From assembly GCA_030145715.1 (NCBI GenBank), contig JAIXHQ010000022.1, positions 1 to 48,998 on the forward strand: 48,998 nucleotides of DNA. Reading direction: 5' to 3'. The translations under genes and the position numbers were made by a program. Source of the DNA: Sphingopyxis sp. (GTDB lineage Bacteria; Pseudomonadota; Alphaproteobacteria; Sphingomonadales; Sphingomonadaceae). The notes under the pieces were generated by a model. It saw only the letters and a program-made list of their open reading frames with translations, was not told where the DNA came from and searched no databases. Positions 28,805-37,723 of this stretch are shown here, piece by piece; the first letter of the stretch is position 1, and each line of letters opens with the position of its first letter.

Positions 28805-31126
28805 ATGCGGGAAAAGGAACTGCGCTTCGCCCTGATTTGCTATGGCGGCATCAGTCTGGCCGTTTACATGCACGGCGTCACCAAGGAAGTGTGGCGGCTC
28901 GCCGCATCGTCGCGGATCTTTCATGACGGCGGCCCGCAAAAGGGGTCGGGCGCGGTCTATGGCGACCTGCTGGCGGCGATCGCGGACCATGGCAATGTCC
29001 GGCTGCGCGTCTTTGCCGACATCGTCGCGGGGGCCAGTGCAGGCGGAATCAACGGCATATTCCTGGCGCGGGCGATCTCGACCGGGCAGTCGCTCGACCC
29101 GCTCACGGACCTTTGGCTTGCCGATGCCGACGTCGACCGGCTGATCGACCCCGATGCGCGGCCCCTGTCGGCGGCGACCAAATTCTGGGCGGTGCCGATC
29201 GCCGGCTGGATGATGAAAAAGCGCGGCAATGTCATCGACCGGACGGTCGGTGAGGGCGCACAGGACGAGGTGCGCGCAAAGCTGTCGCGTTTTGTCCGGG
29301 CGCGCTGGTTCGAACCGCCGTTCGGCGGAGCGACGTTTTCGAACCTGCTGCTCGATGCCTTTGACGCGATGGATGCGGGACCGCGCGGGCCGGTGCTGGT
29401 GCCTGACGGCCAGCCGGTGGACCTGTTCGTTTCGGTCACCGATTTCGCGGGGCACAGTATGCCGCTGGCACTCAACAGTCCGGCGCGCGTGACCGAACAT
29501 GAACATCGGTTGATCCTGCACTTTCGCCAGGACAGCGGCGCTGGCAAGCGGCTTGACGATGTGCCGGGTCTGGCCGCGGCGGCGCGCGCGACCGCCAGTT
29601 TTCCCGGTGCCTTTCCGCCCTTCACGCTGCGCGAACTCGACCGGGTGCTCGAAACGCGCCAGATCGCGTGGCCGGGGCGCGATGCCTTTCTGCACGCCCA
29701 GCTTCCCCCGGCGGGCGCCGACGGCGACGCCGCCGACCGCGTTTTGATCGATGGATCGGTGCTGGCGAACGCGCCGTTCCGTCCCGCGATCGCGGCGCTG
29801 AAACAGCGTCCGGCGCGGCGCGAGATCGACCGGCGTTTCGTCTATATCGATCCGAAGCCCGACTTTCGCGCGATCAGCTTTGGTAAGCCCGGTGACCCGT
29901 CGCCAGGCGCGGAGGCGCGGCTGCCGGGCTTTCTGCCGACGATCCTTGGCGCGCTGTCCGAAATTCCGCGCGAACAGCCGATCCGCGAAAATGTCGAGGC
30001 GATCGAGGCGATGTCGCGGCGGATCCGCCGGATGCAGCGTATTGTTGACGCCATGAAGCCCGAGGTCGAGGAACAGGTCGCGGCGCTGTTCGGCACCACC
30101 TTCTTTCTCGACACGCCGACGGTGGCGCGGCTCGAAAAATGGCGGGCAAAGGCACAGGAGCAGGCGGCGGCGCGCGCGGGCTTTGCCTATGCGCCCTATG
30201 GCCATCTCAAATTGTCGGCGGTGGTCGAGGAACTGGCGAGTCTGATCGACCGGTTACGGCCCCCCGAAGGCAGTGTTCACCGGTCCAATCGGCGGCTGGG
30301 GCTGTGGGACGAGGTGCGCGCGCGCGGGCTCGACCGCATTTCGGGCAAGCGGGGCGCGGGGGCAAGCGGCGATGCGATCAGCTTTTTCCGCACCCACGAC
30401 CTGGGCTTTCGCATCCGGCGTTTGCGGTTTCTTGCGCGCGAACTCGACACGGCGGTCGAGGCGACGCGCGACGGCCGCGACCCGGTATGTGAGGATATGC
30501 GCGAGGCGATCTTTACCGCGCTCGGCCTTTATCTCGACCGACAGGGCGACAGTTGGCTGGCGGACATGGATCTGCCCGCCGATGCCGGGGCGGGCGACTG
30601 GATCGACGCGATCGCCGCGCGGCGTGACCTGCGGTTGGTCGATGGAGAGGCCGATGCGCTGATCGCGACGGCGCTGTCCGCCATGCCCAAGGATGACCGG
30701 CGGACCTTGCTCCTCGCCTATCTCGGCTATCCCTTTTACGACATCGCGACCCTGCCGCTGCTCCAGGGGGAGGGCTTCGACGAGTTTGATCCGATCAAGA
30801 TCGACCGCATATCCCCCTCCGACGCGACCGCCATCCGGACCGGAGGGGCAGCGGCGATGCTGAAGGGGATCGAATTCAACAGCTTCGGCGCGTTTTTCAG
30901 CCGCGCCTATCGCGAGAATGACTATCTGTGGGGCCGCCTCCACGGCGCCGACCGATTGATCGACATCGTCGCGAGCAGCGTCAACGGCGACCGCGCGCTG
31001 GCGGCGGACGATCTGAAGGCGATCAAGCGCCGCGCCTTTCACGCGATTCTCGATGAAGAGGAACCGCGATTGACGAAGGTGAAGGCGTTGATTGCCGAAC
31101 TGCGGGGCGAGATTGGCCCGGTCTAA
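28805..31126 (+). CDS. Patatin-like phospholipase with DUF3376-type C-terminus
   Basis: A 773-residue patatin-family lipid acyl hydrolase. The glycine-rich loop YGGISLAVYMHGV at the N-terminus would form the oxyanion hole, the nucleophile is S78 in AGASAGG and the dyad Asp is D316 in LIDGS. The rest is a long, mostly helical region ending in a DUF3376-like part (FYDIATLPLLQGEGFDEFDP, IEFNSFGAFFSRAYRENDY). There is no signal peptide, so it is cytoplasmic or membrane-associated. Substrate and role are unknown; large bacterial patatins of this type are widespread in actinobacteria and alphaproteobacteria. ATG 28805 is chosen at the start of the conserved loop region. Confidence 0.9.
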   Translation: MREKELRFALICYGGISLAVYMHGVTKEVWRLAASSRIFHDGGPQKGSGAVYGDLLAAIADHGNVRLRVFADIVAGASAGGINGIFLARAISTGQSLDPLTDLWLADADVDRLIDPDARPLSAATKFWAVPIAGWMMKKRGNVIDRTVGEGAQDEVRAKLSRFVRARWFEPPFGGATFSNLLLDAFDAMDAGPRGPVLVPDGQPVDLFVSVTDFAGHSMPLALNSPARVTEHEHRLILHFRQDSGAGKRLDDVPGLAAAARATASFPGAFPPFTLRELDRVLETRQIAWPGRDAFLHAQLPPAGADGDAADRVLIDGSVLANAPFRPAIAALKQRPARREIDRRFVYIDPKPDFRAISFGKPGDPSPGAEARLPGFLPTILGALSEIPREQPIRENVEAIEAMSRRIRRMQRIVDAMKPEVEEQVAALFGTTFFLDTPTVARLEKWRAKAQEQAAARAGFAYAPYGHLKLSAVVEELASLIDRLRPPEGSVHRSNRRLGLWDEVRARGLDRISGKRGAGASGDAISFFRTHDLGFRIRRLRFLARELDTAVEATRDGRDPVCEDMREAIFTALGLYLDRQGDSWLADMDLPADAGAGDWIDAIAARRDLRLVDGEADALIATALSAMPKDDRRTLLLAYLGYPFYDIATLPLLQGEGFDEFDPIKIDRISPSDATAIRTGGAAAMLKGIEFNSFGAFFSRAYRENDYLWGRLHGADRLIDIVASSVNGDRALAADDLKAIKRRAFHAILDEEEPRLTKVKALIAELRGEIGPV

Positions 31127-31130
31127 ATCC

Positions 31131-31152
31131 CTCTCCCCCAGGGGGAGAGTTT
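31131..31152. terminator. Hairpin between the phospholipase gene and dnaJ, possible terminator
   Basis: CTCTCCCCC and GGGGGAGAG (31131-31149) form a perfect palindrome around a single A, realistically a 7-base stem with a 5-base loop, followed by TTT. It starts 4 bases after the phospholipase stop and is 10 bases from the end of dnaJ on the other strand, so it could end both transcripts, although the T tracts are short. Confidence 0.45.
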
Positions 31153-31162
31153 CAAACAGCGG

Positions 31163-32287
31163 TCAATCGGTCAGGTCGTCCCACATTTCCTTGATGCGGC
31201 CGAAAAAGCCCTGGCTGGCTGGACATTCCTCGCCGGTTTCGGTTTCACGAAACTCGCAGAGCAATTCCTTTTGCCGCGCGGTCAGCTTCGTCGGCGTCTC
31301 GACGTCGATCTGGACGACCAGGTCGCCATGGCCGCGGCCGTTGAGGACCGGCATCCCCGCACCGCGCTGGCGAAGCTGTTTGCCCGACTGAATGCCCGCC
31401 GGAATGCTGATCTCGTGCTTCTTTCCGTCCAGGCCGGGAATGGCGATCTCGCCGCCCAGCGCAGCCGTCGTAAAGCTGATCGGCGCGCGCGTGAACAGGC
31501 TCGTCCCTTCGCGTTCGAACACCTTGTGCCGTGCCATGTGCAGGAAAATATACAGGTCGCCCGGCGCCGCGCCGCGCGCTCCGCTTTCACCCTCGCCCGT
31601 CAGGCGGATGCGGGTGCCCTCGTCGACCCCGGCCGGGATGTTGACGGTCAGCGTCTTGCGGCGGTCGACCCGGCCTTCGCCGTGGCAATTGTTGCAGGGA
31701 TCGGCGATGACCTCGCCCGCGCCCTGGCAGGACGGGCAGGTACGCTCGACCATGAAGAAACCCTGTTGCGCGCGCACCTTGCCATGGCCGGCGCAGGTGG
31801 TGCAGCGATTGGTATGGGTGCCGGGCTTGGCGCCCGACCCGTCGCACGTCTCACAGCGCCCCGCGACATCGACCTGAATTTCGCGTGAAATGCCTGAAAA
31901 GGCGTCCTCCAGCTTGATTTCCATGTCATAGCGCAGGTCGGCGCCGCGCGCCGGGCCGCGCTGCTGACGACCGCCACCGCCAAAGGCCGATCCAAAGATC
32001 GATTCGAAAATATCGCCGATGTCGCCGAAATCGGCACCCGCTCCCGGCCCGCCGGCACCGCGGACGCCTTCCTTGCCGAACCGGTCGTATGCCGCGCGCT
32101 TCTGCGGGTCTTTCAGGCAGTCATAGGCTTCGCTGATTGCCTTGAACCGCGCTTCGCTGTCGTCGCACCCCGGATTTTTGTCGGGGTGATATTTCATTGC
32201 GAGCTTGCGATAGCTCGCCTTCAGCGTGGCGTCGTCGGCGGTGCGCTCGACTTCGAGCAGTTCGTAATAATCGATGTCGAGCGACAT
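31163..32287 (-). CDS. dnaJ: Chaperone protein DnaJ
   Basis: A 374-residue class I DnaJ, the co-chaperone that stimulates DnaK ATPase and hands it unfolded proteins. The J domain has the HPD triad in KYHPDKNPG, a Gly/Phe-rich linker follows (about 75-115), then four zinc repeats CETCDGSG, CTTCAGHG, CPSCQGAG and CNNCHGEG, and the C-terminal substrate-binding domains (TLTVNIPAGVDEGTRIRL). Length and order are standard. It lies 58 bases after dnaK in the same direction with a hairpin between them. Confidence 0.97.
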   Translation of the reverse strand: MSLDIDYYELLEVERTADDATLKASYRKLAMKYHPDKNPGCDDSEARFKAISEAYDCLKDPQKRAAYDRFGKEGVRGAGGPGAGADFGDIGDIFESIFGSAFGGGGRQQRGPARGADLRYDMEIKLEDAFSGISREIQVDVAGRCETCDGSGAKPGTHTNRCTTCAGHGKVRAQQGFFMVERTCPSCQGAGEVIADPCNNCHGEGRVDRRKTLTVNIPAGVDEGTRIRLTGEGESGARGAAPGDLYIFLHMARHKVFEREGTSLFTRAPISFTTAALGGEIAIPGLDGKKHEISIPAGIQSGKQLRQRGAGMPVLNGRGHGDLVVQIDVETPTKLTARQKELLCEFRETETGEECPASQGFFGRIKEMWDDLTD

Positions 32288-32306
32288 AATCTACCGGCCC
32301 CCTCAA

Positions 32307-32333
32307 CTCCGCCGCACCGACGGTGCAGCGGAG
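32307..32333 (-). promoter_or_regulatory. Hairpin in the dnaK-dnaJ spacer
   Basis: Arms CTCCGCCGCACC (32307-32318) and GGTGCAGCGGAG (32322-32333) pair over 12 positions with one mismatch and a 3-base loop. No T run follows in the direction of transcription. It could act as a partial terminator, an RNA stabiliser or a processing site that sets the dnaK:dnaJ ratio. Confidence 0.45.
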
Positions 32334-32345
32334 AGAGTTTCATTC

Positions 32346-34256
32346 TTACTTTTTTTCGTCTTCGACTTCCGAGAATTCGGCGTCGACGACATCTTCGTCA
32401 TTCTTCGCCGGACCAGCATCGTCATCGGCGCCGGGGGATGCGGCCGCCTGCTGTTCCTTTTCATAGATCGCCTGACCCAGCTTCATCGCGACCTGAGCCA
32501 GCGCCTGCGACTTTTCGGTCATCGCGGCGGCGTCGCCGCCTTCGACCGCGGTCTTGGCTTCGGCGATCGCAGCTTCGATCTCGGACTTCAGGCCCGCGTC
32601 GACCTTGTCGCCATGTTCGCGAAGCTGGCTTTCGGTCGAATGGATCAGGCTTTCGGCGTTGTTCTTCGCCTCGGCCGCCTCACGGCGCGTCTTGTCCTCT
32701 TCGGCGAACTGTTCGGCGTCCTTGACCATCTGGTCGATGTCCGCGTCGGACAGGCCGCCGCTGGCCTGGATCTTGATCTGCTGTTCCTTGCCGGTGCCCT
32801 TGTCCTTGGCATGGACCGACACGATGCCGTTGGCGTCGATGTCAAAGGTCACCTCGATCTGCGGCACACCGCGCGGAGCGGGCGGAATGCCGACCAGGTC
32901 GAACTGGCCCAGGATCTTGTTGTCCTGCGCCATCTCGCGCTCGCCCTGGAACACGCGGATCGTCACCGCCGACTGATTGTCGTCGGCGGTCGAATAGACC
33001 TGCGACTTCTTGGTCGGGATCGTTGTGTTGCGGTCGATCATCTTGGTCATGATGCCGCCCAGCGTCTCGATACCCAGCGACAGCGGGGTGACGTCCAGCA
33101 ACAGCACGTCCTTGACGTCGCCCTGCAACACGCCCGCCTGAATCGCCGCACCGATCGCGACGACTTCGTCGGGGTTCACGCCGGTATGCGGTTCCTTGCC
33201 AAAGAAATCCTTCACGACTTCACGGACGCGCGGCATCCGGGTCATGCCGCCGACGAGGACGACTTCGTCGATTTCGCTGGCCGAAATGCCCGCGTCCTTG
33301 ATCGCCTTCTTACAGGGTTCCAGCGTGCGCTTGACCAGGTCTTCGACCAGCTTTTCCAGGTCGGCGCGGGTGATCGTCTTGACCAGATGCTTCGGCCCAT
33401 TGGCGTCTGCGGTGATGAAGGGCAGGTTGACTTCGGTCGTCGCGGCCGACGACAGTTCGATCTTTGCTTTTTCGGCGGCTTCCTTCAACCGCTGGAGCGC
33501 CAGCTTGTCGCCGCGCAGGTCGATGCCTTCGTCCTTCTTGAACGTGTCGGCGAGGAATTCGACGACCTTCGAATCGAAATCTTCGCCGCCAAGGAAGGTG
33601 TCGCCGTTGGTCGACTTCACCTCGAACACGCCGTCGCCGACCTCAAGGATCGAGATGTCGAACGTGCCGCCGCCAAGGTCATAGACCGCGATCGTCTTGT
33701 TCTCGGTCTTGTCGAGTCCATAAGCCAGGGCCGCCGCCGTCGGCTCATTGATGATGCGCAGCACCTCAAGGCCCGCGATCTTGCCCGCGTCCTTGGTCGC
33801 CTGACGCTGGGCGTCGTTGAAATAGGCGGGGACGGTGATGACCGCCTGCTCGACCTTTTCGCCCAGATAGGCTTCGGCGGTTTCCTTCATCTTCTGAAGG
33901 ATGAAAGCCGAAATCTGCGACGGCGAATAATCTTCGCTGCCGGCCTTGACCCATGCGTCGCCGTTGGTGCCCTTGACGATGGTATAGGGAACCAGTTCGG
34001 TGTCCTTTTTGGTGATCGGATCGTCGAACCGGCGGCCGATCAGGCGCTTGACCGCGAAAACGGTGTTTTCGGGGTTGGTCACCGCCTGGCGCTTTGCGGG
34101 CTGGCCGATCAGGCGCTCGCCATCCTTGGCAAAGGCGACGATCGACGGGGTCGTGCGCGTTCCTTCGACATTCTCGATAACCTTGGGCTTTCCGCCTTCC
34201 ATCACCGCAACACAGCTATTCGTGGTGCCGAGGTCGATGCCGATCACTTTGGCCAT
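32346..34256 (-). CDS. dnaK: Chaperone protein DnaK (Hsp70)
   Basis: A 636-residue Hsp70. It opens with [20 protein letters not shown], keeps the ATPase signatures ([29 protein letters not shown]), the linker-substrate region ([17 protein letters not shown]) and a C-terminal lid ending in an acidic tail with EVEDEKK, the EEVD-like end of bacterial forms. The ATG at 34256 follows AAGGAC by 10 bases. It is the first gene of dnaK-dnaJ. grpE is not adjacent. A sigma-32-type promoter lies 83 bases upstream. Confidence 0.98.
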   Translation of the reverse strand: MAKVIGIDLGTTNSCVAVMEGGKPKVIENVEGTRTTPSIVAFAKDGERLIGQPAKRQAVTNPENTVFAVKRLIGRRFDDPITKKDTELVPYTIVKGTNGDAWVKAGSEDYSPSQISAFILQKMKETAEAYLGEKVEQAVITVPAYFNDAQRQATKDAGKIAGLEVLRIINEPTAAALAYGLDKTENKTIAVYDLGGGTFDISILEVGDGVFEVKSTNGDTFLGGEDFDSKVVEFLADTFKKDEGIDLRGDKLALQRLKEAAEKAKIELSSAATTEVNLPFITADANGPKHLVKTITRADLEKLVEDLVKRTLEPCKKAIKDAGISASEIDEVVLVGGMTRMPRVREVVKDFFGKEPHTGVNPDEVVAIGAAIQAGVLQGDVKDVLLLDVTPLSLGIETLGGIMTKMIDRNTTIPTKKSQVYSTADDNQSAVTIRVFQGEREMAQDNKILGQFDLVGIPPAPRGVPQIEVTFDIDANGIVSVHAKDKGTGKEQQIKIQASGGLSDADIDQMVKDAEQFAEEDKTRREAAEAKNNAESLIHSTESQLREHGDKVDAGLKSEIEAAIAEAKTAVEGGDAAAMTEKSQALAQVAMKLGQAIYEKEQQAAASPGADDDAGPAKNDEDVVDAEFSEVEDEKK

Positions 34257-34338
34257 TGGTAATACGTCCTTGTCACTGTCCCGGCGCCCTGAAAAGGCAC
34301 GCCTTATGTTGAGTCCCATGCGGGTTTTGCTGGGGGCG

Positions 34339-34366
34339 ATATAGGTGCGCTTTGCCTTGGCACAAG
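34339..34366 (-). promoter_or_regulatory. Heat-shock (sigma-32) promoter of dnaK
   Basis: Read on the minus strand: CTTG as -35 (34366-34363), a 17-base gap and CCTATAT as -10 (34345-34339). This fits the alphaproteobacterial RpoH pattern CTTG, 17-18 bases, CYTATNT as I recall it. It would give a leader of about 75 bases to dnaK. No CIRCE element is present. Confidence 0.65.
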
Positions 34367-34422
34367 GGCTTTCACAGCTTATCGGGGGTGCAAGAATATC
34401 CCGCATTATGGAGTCCCCCGAA

Positions 34423-34956
34423 ATGAAACCCCTCGCCCTTGCCGCTCTTGCCGCCACCGCGCTCAGCCTGACCGGCTGCGGCGAAAATCCGGTCACTGCA
34501 AAGCCGCTGAACGTCGTCAGCGGTCATATCGTGATGGGCGCGACCCCCGACCGCCCTGCCGCTGGCTATTTCCGCGTCCAGGGCGGGCCGAAGCCGGTGC
34601 AGTTGGTGGCCGTCACCTCCGACCTCGCCCAGCGCGCGGAAATGCATGAAAATGTGCGGGAAAATGGCATGGTGTCGATGAAGCCGCTGCAAAGTGCCGA
34701 TGTTCCCGCCAACGGCGAACTGGTGTTCAAACAGGGCGGCAAGCATCTGATGATCTGGGGCATCAATGGCGCCGCGGTGCGCGCGGGCAAGCTGCCGATG
34801 GCGTTCGTCTTCACCAACAACAATAATGAACGCATCCTCTTCGACATGGTCATCAAGCCTGCGGAGGGCGCGGCAGCCGCAGCGGATTCGAGCGGGGCCG
34901 ATCATGGTTCGATGGACATGGGCGCCGACAAGGCGGCGGATACTGAAAAGAAATAA
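34423..34956 (+). CDS. PCu(A)C-type periplasmic copper chaperone lipoprotein
   Basis: A 177-residue lipoprotein: the signal ends in the lipobox LTGC. The PCu(A)C copper site is recognisable as [15 protein letters not shown] followed by [12 protein letters not shown], giving the His, Met, His, Met ligands of the family; such proteins carry Cu(I) to the CuA centre of cytochrome oxidase. The C-terminus adds a His/Met motif, DHGSMDMG, that may bind more copper. ATG 34423 with GGAG 9 bases upstream is preferred to ATG 34408. It diverges from dnaK, so both promoters share about 165 bases. Confidence 0.88.
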   Translation: MKPLALAALAATALSLTGCGENPVTAKPLNVVSGHIVMGATPDRPAAGYFRVQGGPKPVQLVAVTSDLAQRAEMHENVRENGMVSMKPLQSADVPANGELVFKQGGKHLMIWGINGAAVRAGKLPMAFVFTNNNNERILFDMVIKPAEGAAAAADSSGADHGSMDMGADKAADTEKK

Positions 34957-34962
34957 GCATCG

Positions 34963-35442
34963 GTGCCGGGTCCTTCGCGCGCCCTGACACCTGGCGAAAT
35001 CGCGCTCGCCCGAACCGTGTTCGGCGACGCGATCGCCTATGACCGGGTGCGCGTGAACCATTATAAATGGATATTCTTTCAGCCGCGCCAGATCGTGATG
35101 GCGCCGATGGGCAACTTGCATTTCAACCCGCGCGGCGACCTGTATCGCGATGATTTCAGCGCCGCCCCTCAGCCTTTGCAGGGCCTGTTCATTCACGAGA
35201 TGACCCATGTGTGGCAGGCGCAGACGCGCGGGCGCTGGTATCTGGTGCTGATGCGCCATCCGTTCGCGACCTATGCCTACACTCTCAAACCCGGCTGGCC
35301 GCTCGCCCGCTATGGGCTGGAGCAACAGGCGGAGATTGTTCGCCATTACTGGTTGCAAACCCGGCAGATCATCGTCGGCGGCGCGCCGGGGGTCGAGGCC
35401 TATCGGGCGATATTGCCGGCGGAGTGGCGGGCGGCGCCTTGA
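34963..35442 (+). CDS. Small HExxH protein (annotated elsewhere as 'vgr related protein')
   Basis: A 159-residue protein with a zinc-metalloprotease motif HEMTH in LFIHEMTHVWQAQ near residue 86. Other conserved-looking parts are GDAIAYDRVRVNH, PMGNLHFNP and YGLEQQAEIVRHYW, where the Glu or His could be the third metal ligand. The label vgr related protein is used for such genes in sphingomonads, I believe, without functional proof. It begins with GTG 6 bases after the copper chaperone stop, so they are cotranscribed. No signal peptide is seen. Function unknown; a peptidase or a metal-binding relic are possible. Confidence 0.7.
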   Translation: MPGPSRALTPGEIALARTVFGDAIAYDRVRVNHYKWIFFQPRQIVMAPMGNLHFNPRGDLYRDDFSAAPQPLQGLFIHEMTHVWQAQTRGRWYLVLMRHPFATYAYTLKPGWPLARYGLEQQAEIVRHYWLQTRQIIVGGAPGVEAYRAILPAEWRAAP

Positions 35443-35551
35443 CCATCGGCACGTGTCGAGCCGGTGTCATCGCCTTGCAGTAACCACGCCGCTCCTCAGC
35501 CAATCGGGAAGGCGCCGAATTTTCCGATTAGCGACTAGCCAGATGGGCCAT

Positions 35552-35566
35552 GTTCGTTCTATGTTC
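35552..35566 (+). promoter_or_regulatory. LexA (SOS) box of rmuC
   Basis: GTTC at 35552-35555 and GTTC at 35563-35566 are separated by exactly 7 bases (GTTCTAT). GTTC-N7-GTTC is the LexA operator known from alphaproteobacteria. It ends only 5 bases before the rmuC ATG, so LexA bound here would cover the start of the gene. Extra GTTC words at 35556 and 35568 flank it. Confidence 0.7.
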
Positions 35567-35571
35567 CGTTC

Positions 35572-36930
35572 ATGAATTCAACCACGCTCGTCGTCGCTCT
35601 CGCGGCTCTCGCCCTTGGTGTCTTGATCGGCTGGCTTTTCGCGGGGCGACAGTCGGGCATATTGAAGGCGGAACGCGACGGGCTGTCGGATCGGTTTAAG
35701 GTCGCGATCACCGACCTTGCGACCGAGGCAGAGGCGCGCAAGGGCGCCGACATCCAACTCGCCTCGCTGGTCAGTGAACAGCGCGCGCGCGACGCGGCGC
35801 ATGACGCACAGATCGCGCAATTGAAGGATGCACAGGCGGCGCTTACCGCCCAGTTCCGCGAGGTCGGGCAGGTCATGCTCGACGGCGCGCAAAAGGCGTT
35901 TCTCGACCGTGCGGAGGCGCGGTTCAGGGAAAGCGAGGCCGCGGCCGGACAGAATCTGAAGGCGCTGCTGTCGCCCGTACACGACCGGCTGGAAAAATAT
36001 GAAGCGGCGGTGGCAAAGGTAGAGGCGGAACGGCGCGATGCCTTTGGTCTGCTCCACGGTCAGATCGCCGCGATGCGCGAGGGGACGGAGCGCGTGTCGA
36101 GCGAGGCGGCGAAACTGGTCAACGCGCTGCGCAACGCGCCAAAGGCGCGGGGGCGGTGGGGCGAACAACAGCTCAGGAACGTGCTCGAAAGCTGCGGCCT
36201 TTCCGAACATGCCGATTTCCAGACGGAGGTCAGCGTGAATGACGGCGATGGCGGGCGCTTGCGCCCCGACGTCGTGGTAAAGGTGCCGGGTGGGCAAAGC
36301 CTGGTGATCGACGCGAAAGTGTCGCTCAATGCCTATCAGGACGCCTTTGGTGCGGTCGATGAACGGGAAAAGATCGCGCATCTTGCCGCCCATGCGACCG
36401 CGATGAAGGCGCATGTCAACGCGCTTGGTGCAAAGGCCTATTGGAACCAGTTCGCCGATACGCCCGATTTCGTCGTGATGTTCGTGCCGGGCGAACATTT
36501 CCTCGCCGCCGCGCTCGATCAGGACGCCGGGCTTTGGGATTATGCGTTCGAACGCAAGGTGCTGCTGGCGACCCCGACCAACCTCATCGCGATCGCGCGC
36601 ACCGTCGCGGCGGTGTGGCGGCAGGAAAAGCTTGCCGATCAGGCGCGCGAGATCGCGGCACTGGGCAAGGAACTTTATGCCCGCATCGCCACGATGGGCG
36701 AACATATCGTCAAGGTCGGCCGAAATATCGATCAGGCGGCGGGGGCCTATAATGCGTTTGTCGGCAGTTTTGAGGATCGTGTCCTGACACAGGCCCGGAA
36801 ATTCGAGGCGCTGGACATAGAGACGGGCGATAAGGCTATTCCCGAATTGCCCATCGTCGAACGGGGCGCGCGGCCGCTAGCCAAATTGTCGGTGGCCCCA
36901 GCCGCCGTCATCGACGCCGGTACGTCATAG
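35572..36930 (+). CDS. rmuC: DNA recombination protein RmuC
   Basis: A 452-residue RmuC-family protein, linked in other bacteria to limiting inversions at short repeats. An N-terminal membrane helix (LVVALAALALGVLIGWLFAG) anchors it, a long coiled coil follows (about residues 30-160, rich in Glu, Ala, Arg), then the RmuC nuclease-like domain with GRWGEQQLRNVLESCGLSEH, LRPDVVVKVPGGQSLVIDAK and a later TPTNLIAIARTVAAVWRQE. The D and K of the restriction-enzyme-like core are present (DVVV, DAK). No ordinary ribosome site precedes the ATG; an SOS box sits there instead, suggesting control by LexA. Confidence 0.94.
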   Translation: MNSTTLVVALAALALGVLIGWLFAGRQSGILKAERDGLSDRFKVAITDLATEAEARKGADIQLASLVSEQRARDAAHDAQIAQLKDAQAALTAQFREVGQVMLDGAQKAFLDRAEARFRESEAAAGQNLKALLSPVHDRLEKYEAAVAKVEAERRDAFGLLHGQIAAMREGTERVSSEAAKLVNALRNAPKARGRWGEQQLRNVLESCGLSEHADFQTEVSVNDGDGGRLRPDVVVKVPGGQSLVIDAKVSLNAYQDAFGAVDEREKIAHLAAHATAMKAHVNALGAKAYWNQFADTPDFVVMFVPGEHFLAAALDQDAGLWDYAFERKVLLATPTNLIAIARTVAAVWRQEKLADQAREIAALGKELYARIATMGEHIVKVGRNIDQAAGAYNAFVGSFEDRVLTQARKFEALDIETGDKAIPELPIVERGARPLAKLSVAPAAVIDAGTS

Positions 36931-36948
36931 TCTTGCTCCTGTCGCTAG

Positions 36949-37659
36949 TCAGATTGCGCGCTTCAGCACGGCACCCCGCCCGTCGGCACCCATGATTTCC
37001 ATCATGCCGTCGGTCGGAAAGCTGAGGGTAACGGGCTGACGCATCAGGTCGAACAGCGCCGCTTCCTGCGCCATTGCCGCACCGGGGCAAGCCATTTTCG
37101 TCGCCATTAACGGACCGGCGGTCAGCACCCGCTTCGCAAAAGCATATTGGCCCGAAAAGCGGTTGCACCCCGCGCTGCCGCTCAGCCGCTCTCCGTCAAA
37201 GCGCAGCGATGTCGACCGGTCCGTCGCGACCGCGCTGCCGCCGATCGAAACGAACGTCCAGTTCGTTCCGGCGAGTTCGGATGGCGGCACGATCGCCCCG
37301 CCGCATCCCTTCACCGTCTTGCCGTCGGCGACCACCGTCACCGTGTCGCGATAGCGGCGGTCGCTCATCCCGTCGTTGCATTCGCGGCGCGCGACATCGA
37401 CGGTCAGCCGATCGGTGACATAGCGTTCGCCGGCGCCGCCGCGCTGCGCGCCGGGGTTCGGCGCCATGATCTTCGTCTCGCCATAGTCGCCATCATAATT
37501 CAGCCGGTCGGGCGTGATTTCGAGCGTCCAGCCCGGCTCGGTGCCGATCGCCATATAGGCGGCGGCGACGTTCGCGGGCTTTCGGGGCTCGCTCATCGAA
37601 GCGCAGCCACCAAGGACCGGCAACAGAATCAGGGGCAACGCGCGAATCATCGGCACCAT
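36949..37659 (-). CDS. META-domain lipoprotein with COG3650-like N-terminus
   Basis: A 236-residue lipoprotein (lipobox LGGC near residue 19). Residues about 35-120 resemble the COG3650 membrane-protein module (GTEPGWTLEITPDRL, CNDGMSDRRY). The second half is a META domain like HslJ (GTNWTFVSIGG, SLRFDGERLSGSAGCNRFSGQY, MATKMACPG, LFDLMRQPVTLSF). HslJ-like proteins are outer-membrane or periplasmic factors linked to heat and novobiocin resistance. Starts at 37659 and 37650 are both possible; GGGAG is near the first. It ends 19 bases from the end of rmuC on the other strand. Confidence 0.8.
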   Translation of the reverse strand: MVPMIRALPLILLPVLGGCASMSEPRKPANVAAAYMAIGTEPGWTLEITPDRLNYDGDYGETKIMAPNPGAQRGGAGERYVTDRLTVDVARRECNDGMSDRRYRDTVTVVADGKTVKGCGGAIVPPSELAGTNWTFVSIGGSAVATDRSTSLRFDGERLSGSAGCNRFSGQYAFAKRVLTAGPLMATKMACPGAAMAQEAALFDLMRQPVTLSFPTDGMMEIMGADGRGAVLKRAI

Positions 37660-37723
37660 CTGTCTCCCGCCCCTGTAAAACTTGTGCAGCGTGACAAAGA
37701 TTACACGGGTTCGACCGCAAAAA

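Noticed and set aside
34372..35358. 328-residue minus-strand open frame antisense to the copper chaperone and HExxH genes
   Set aside because: Both plus-strand genes have clear motifs and starts; this frame has none.
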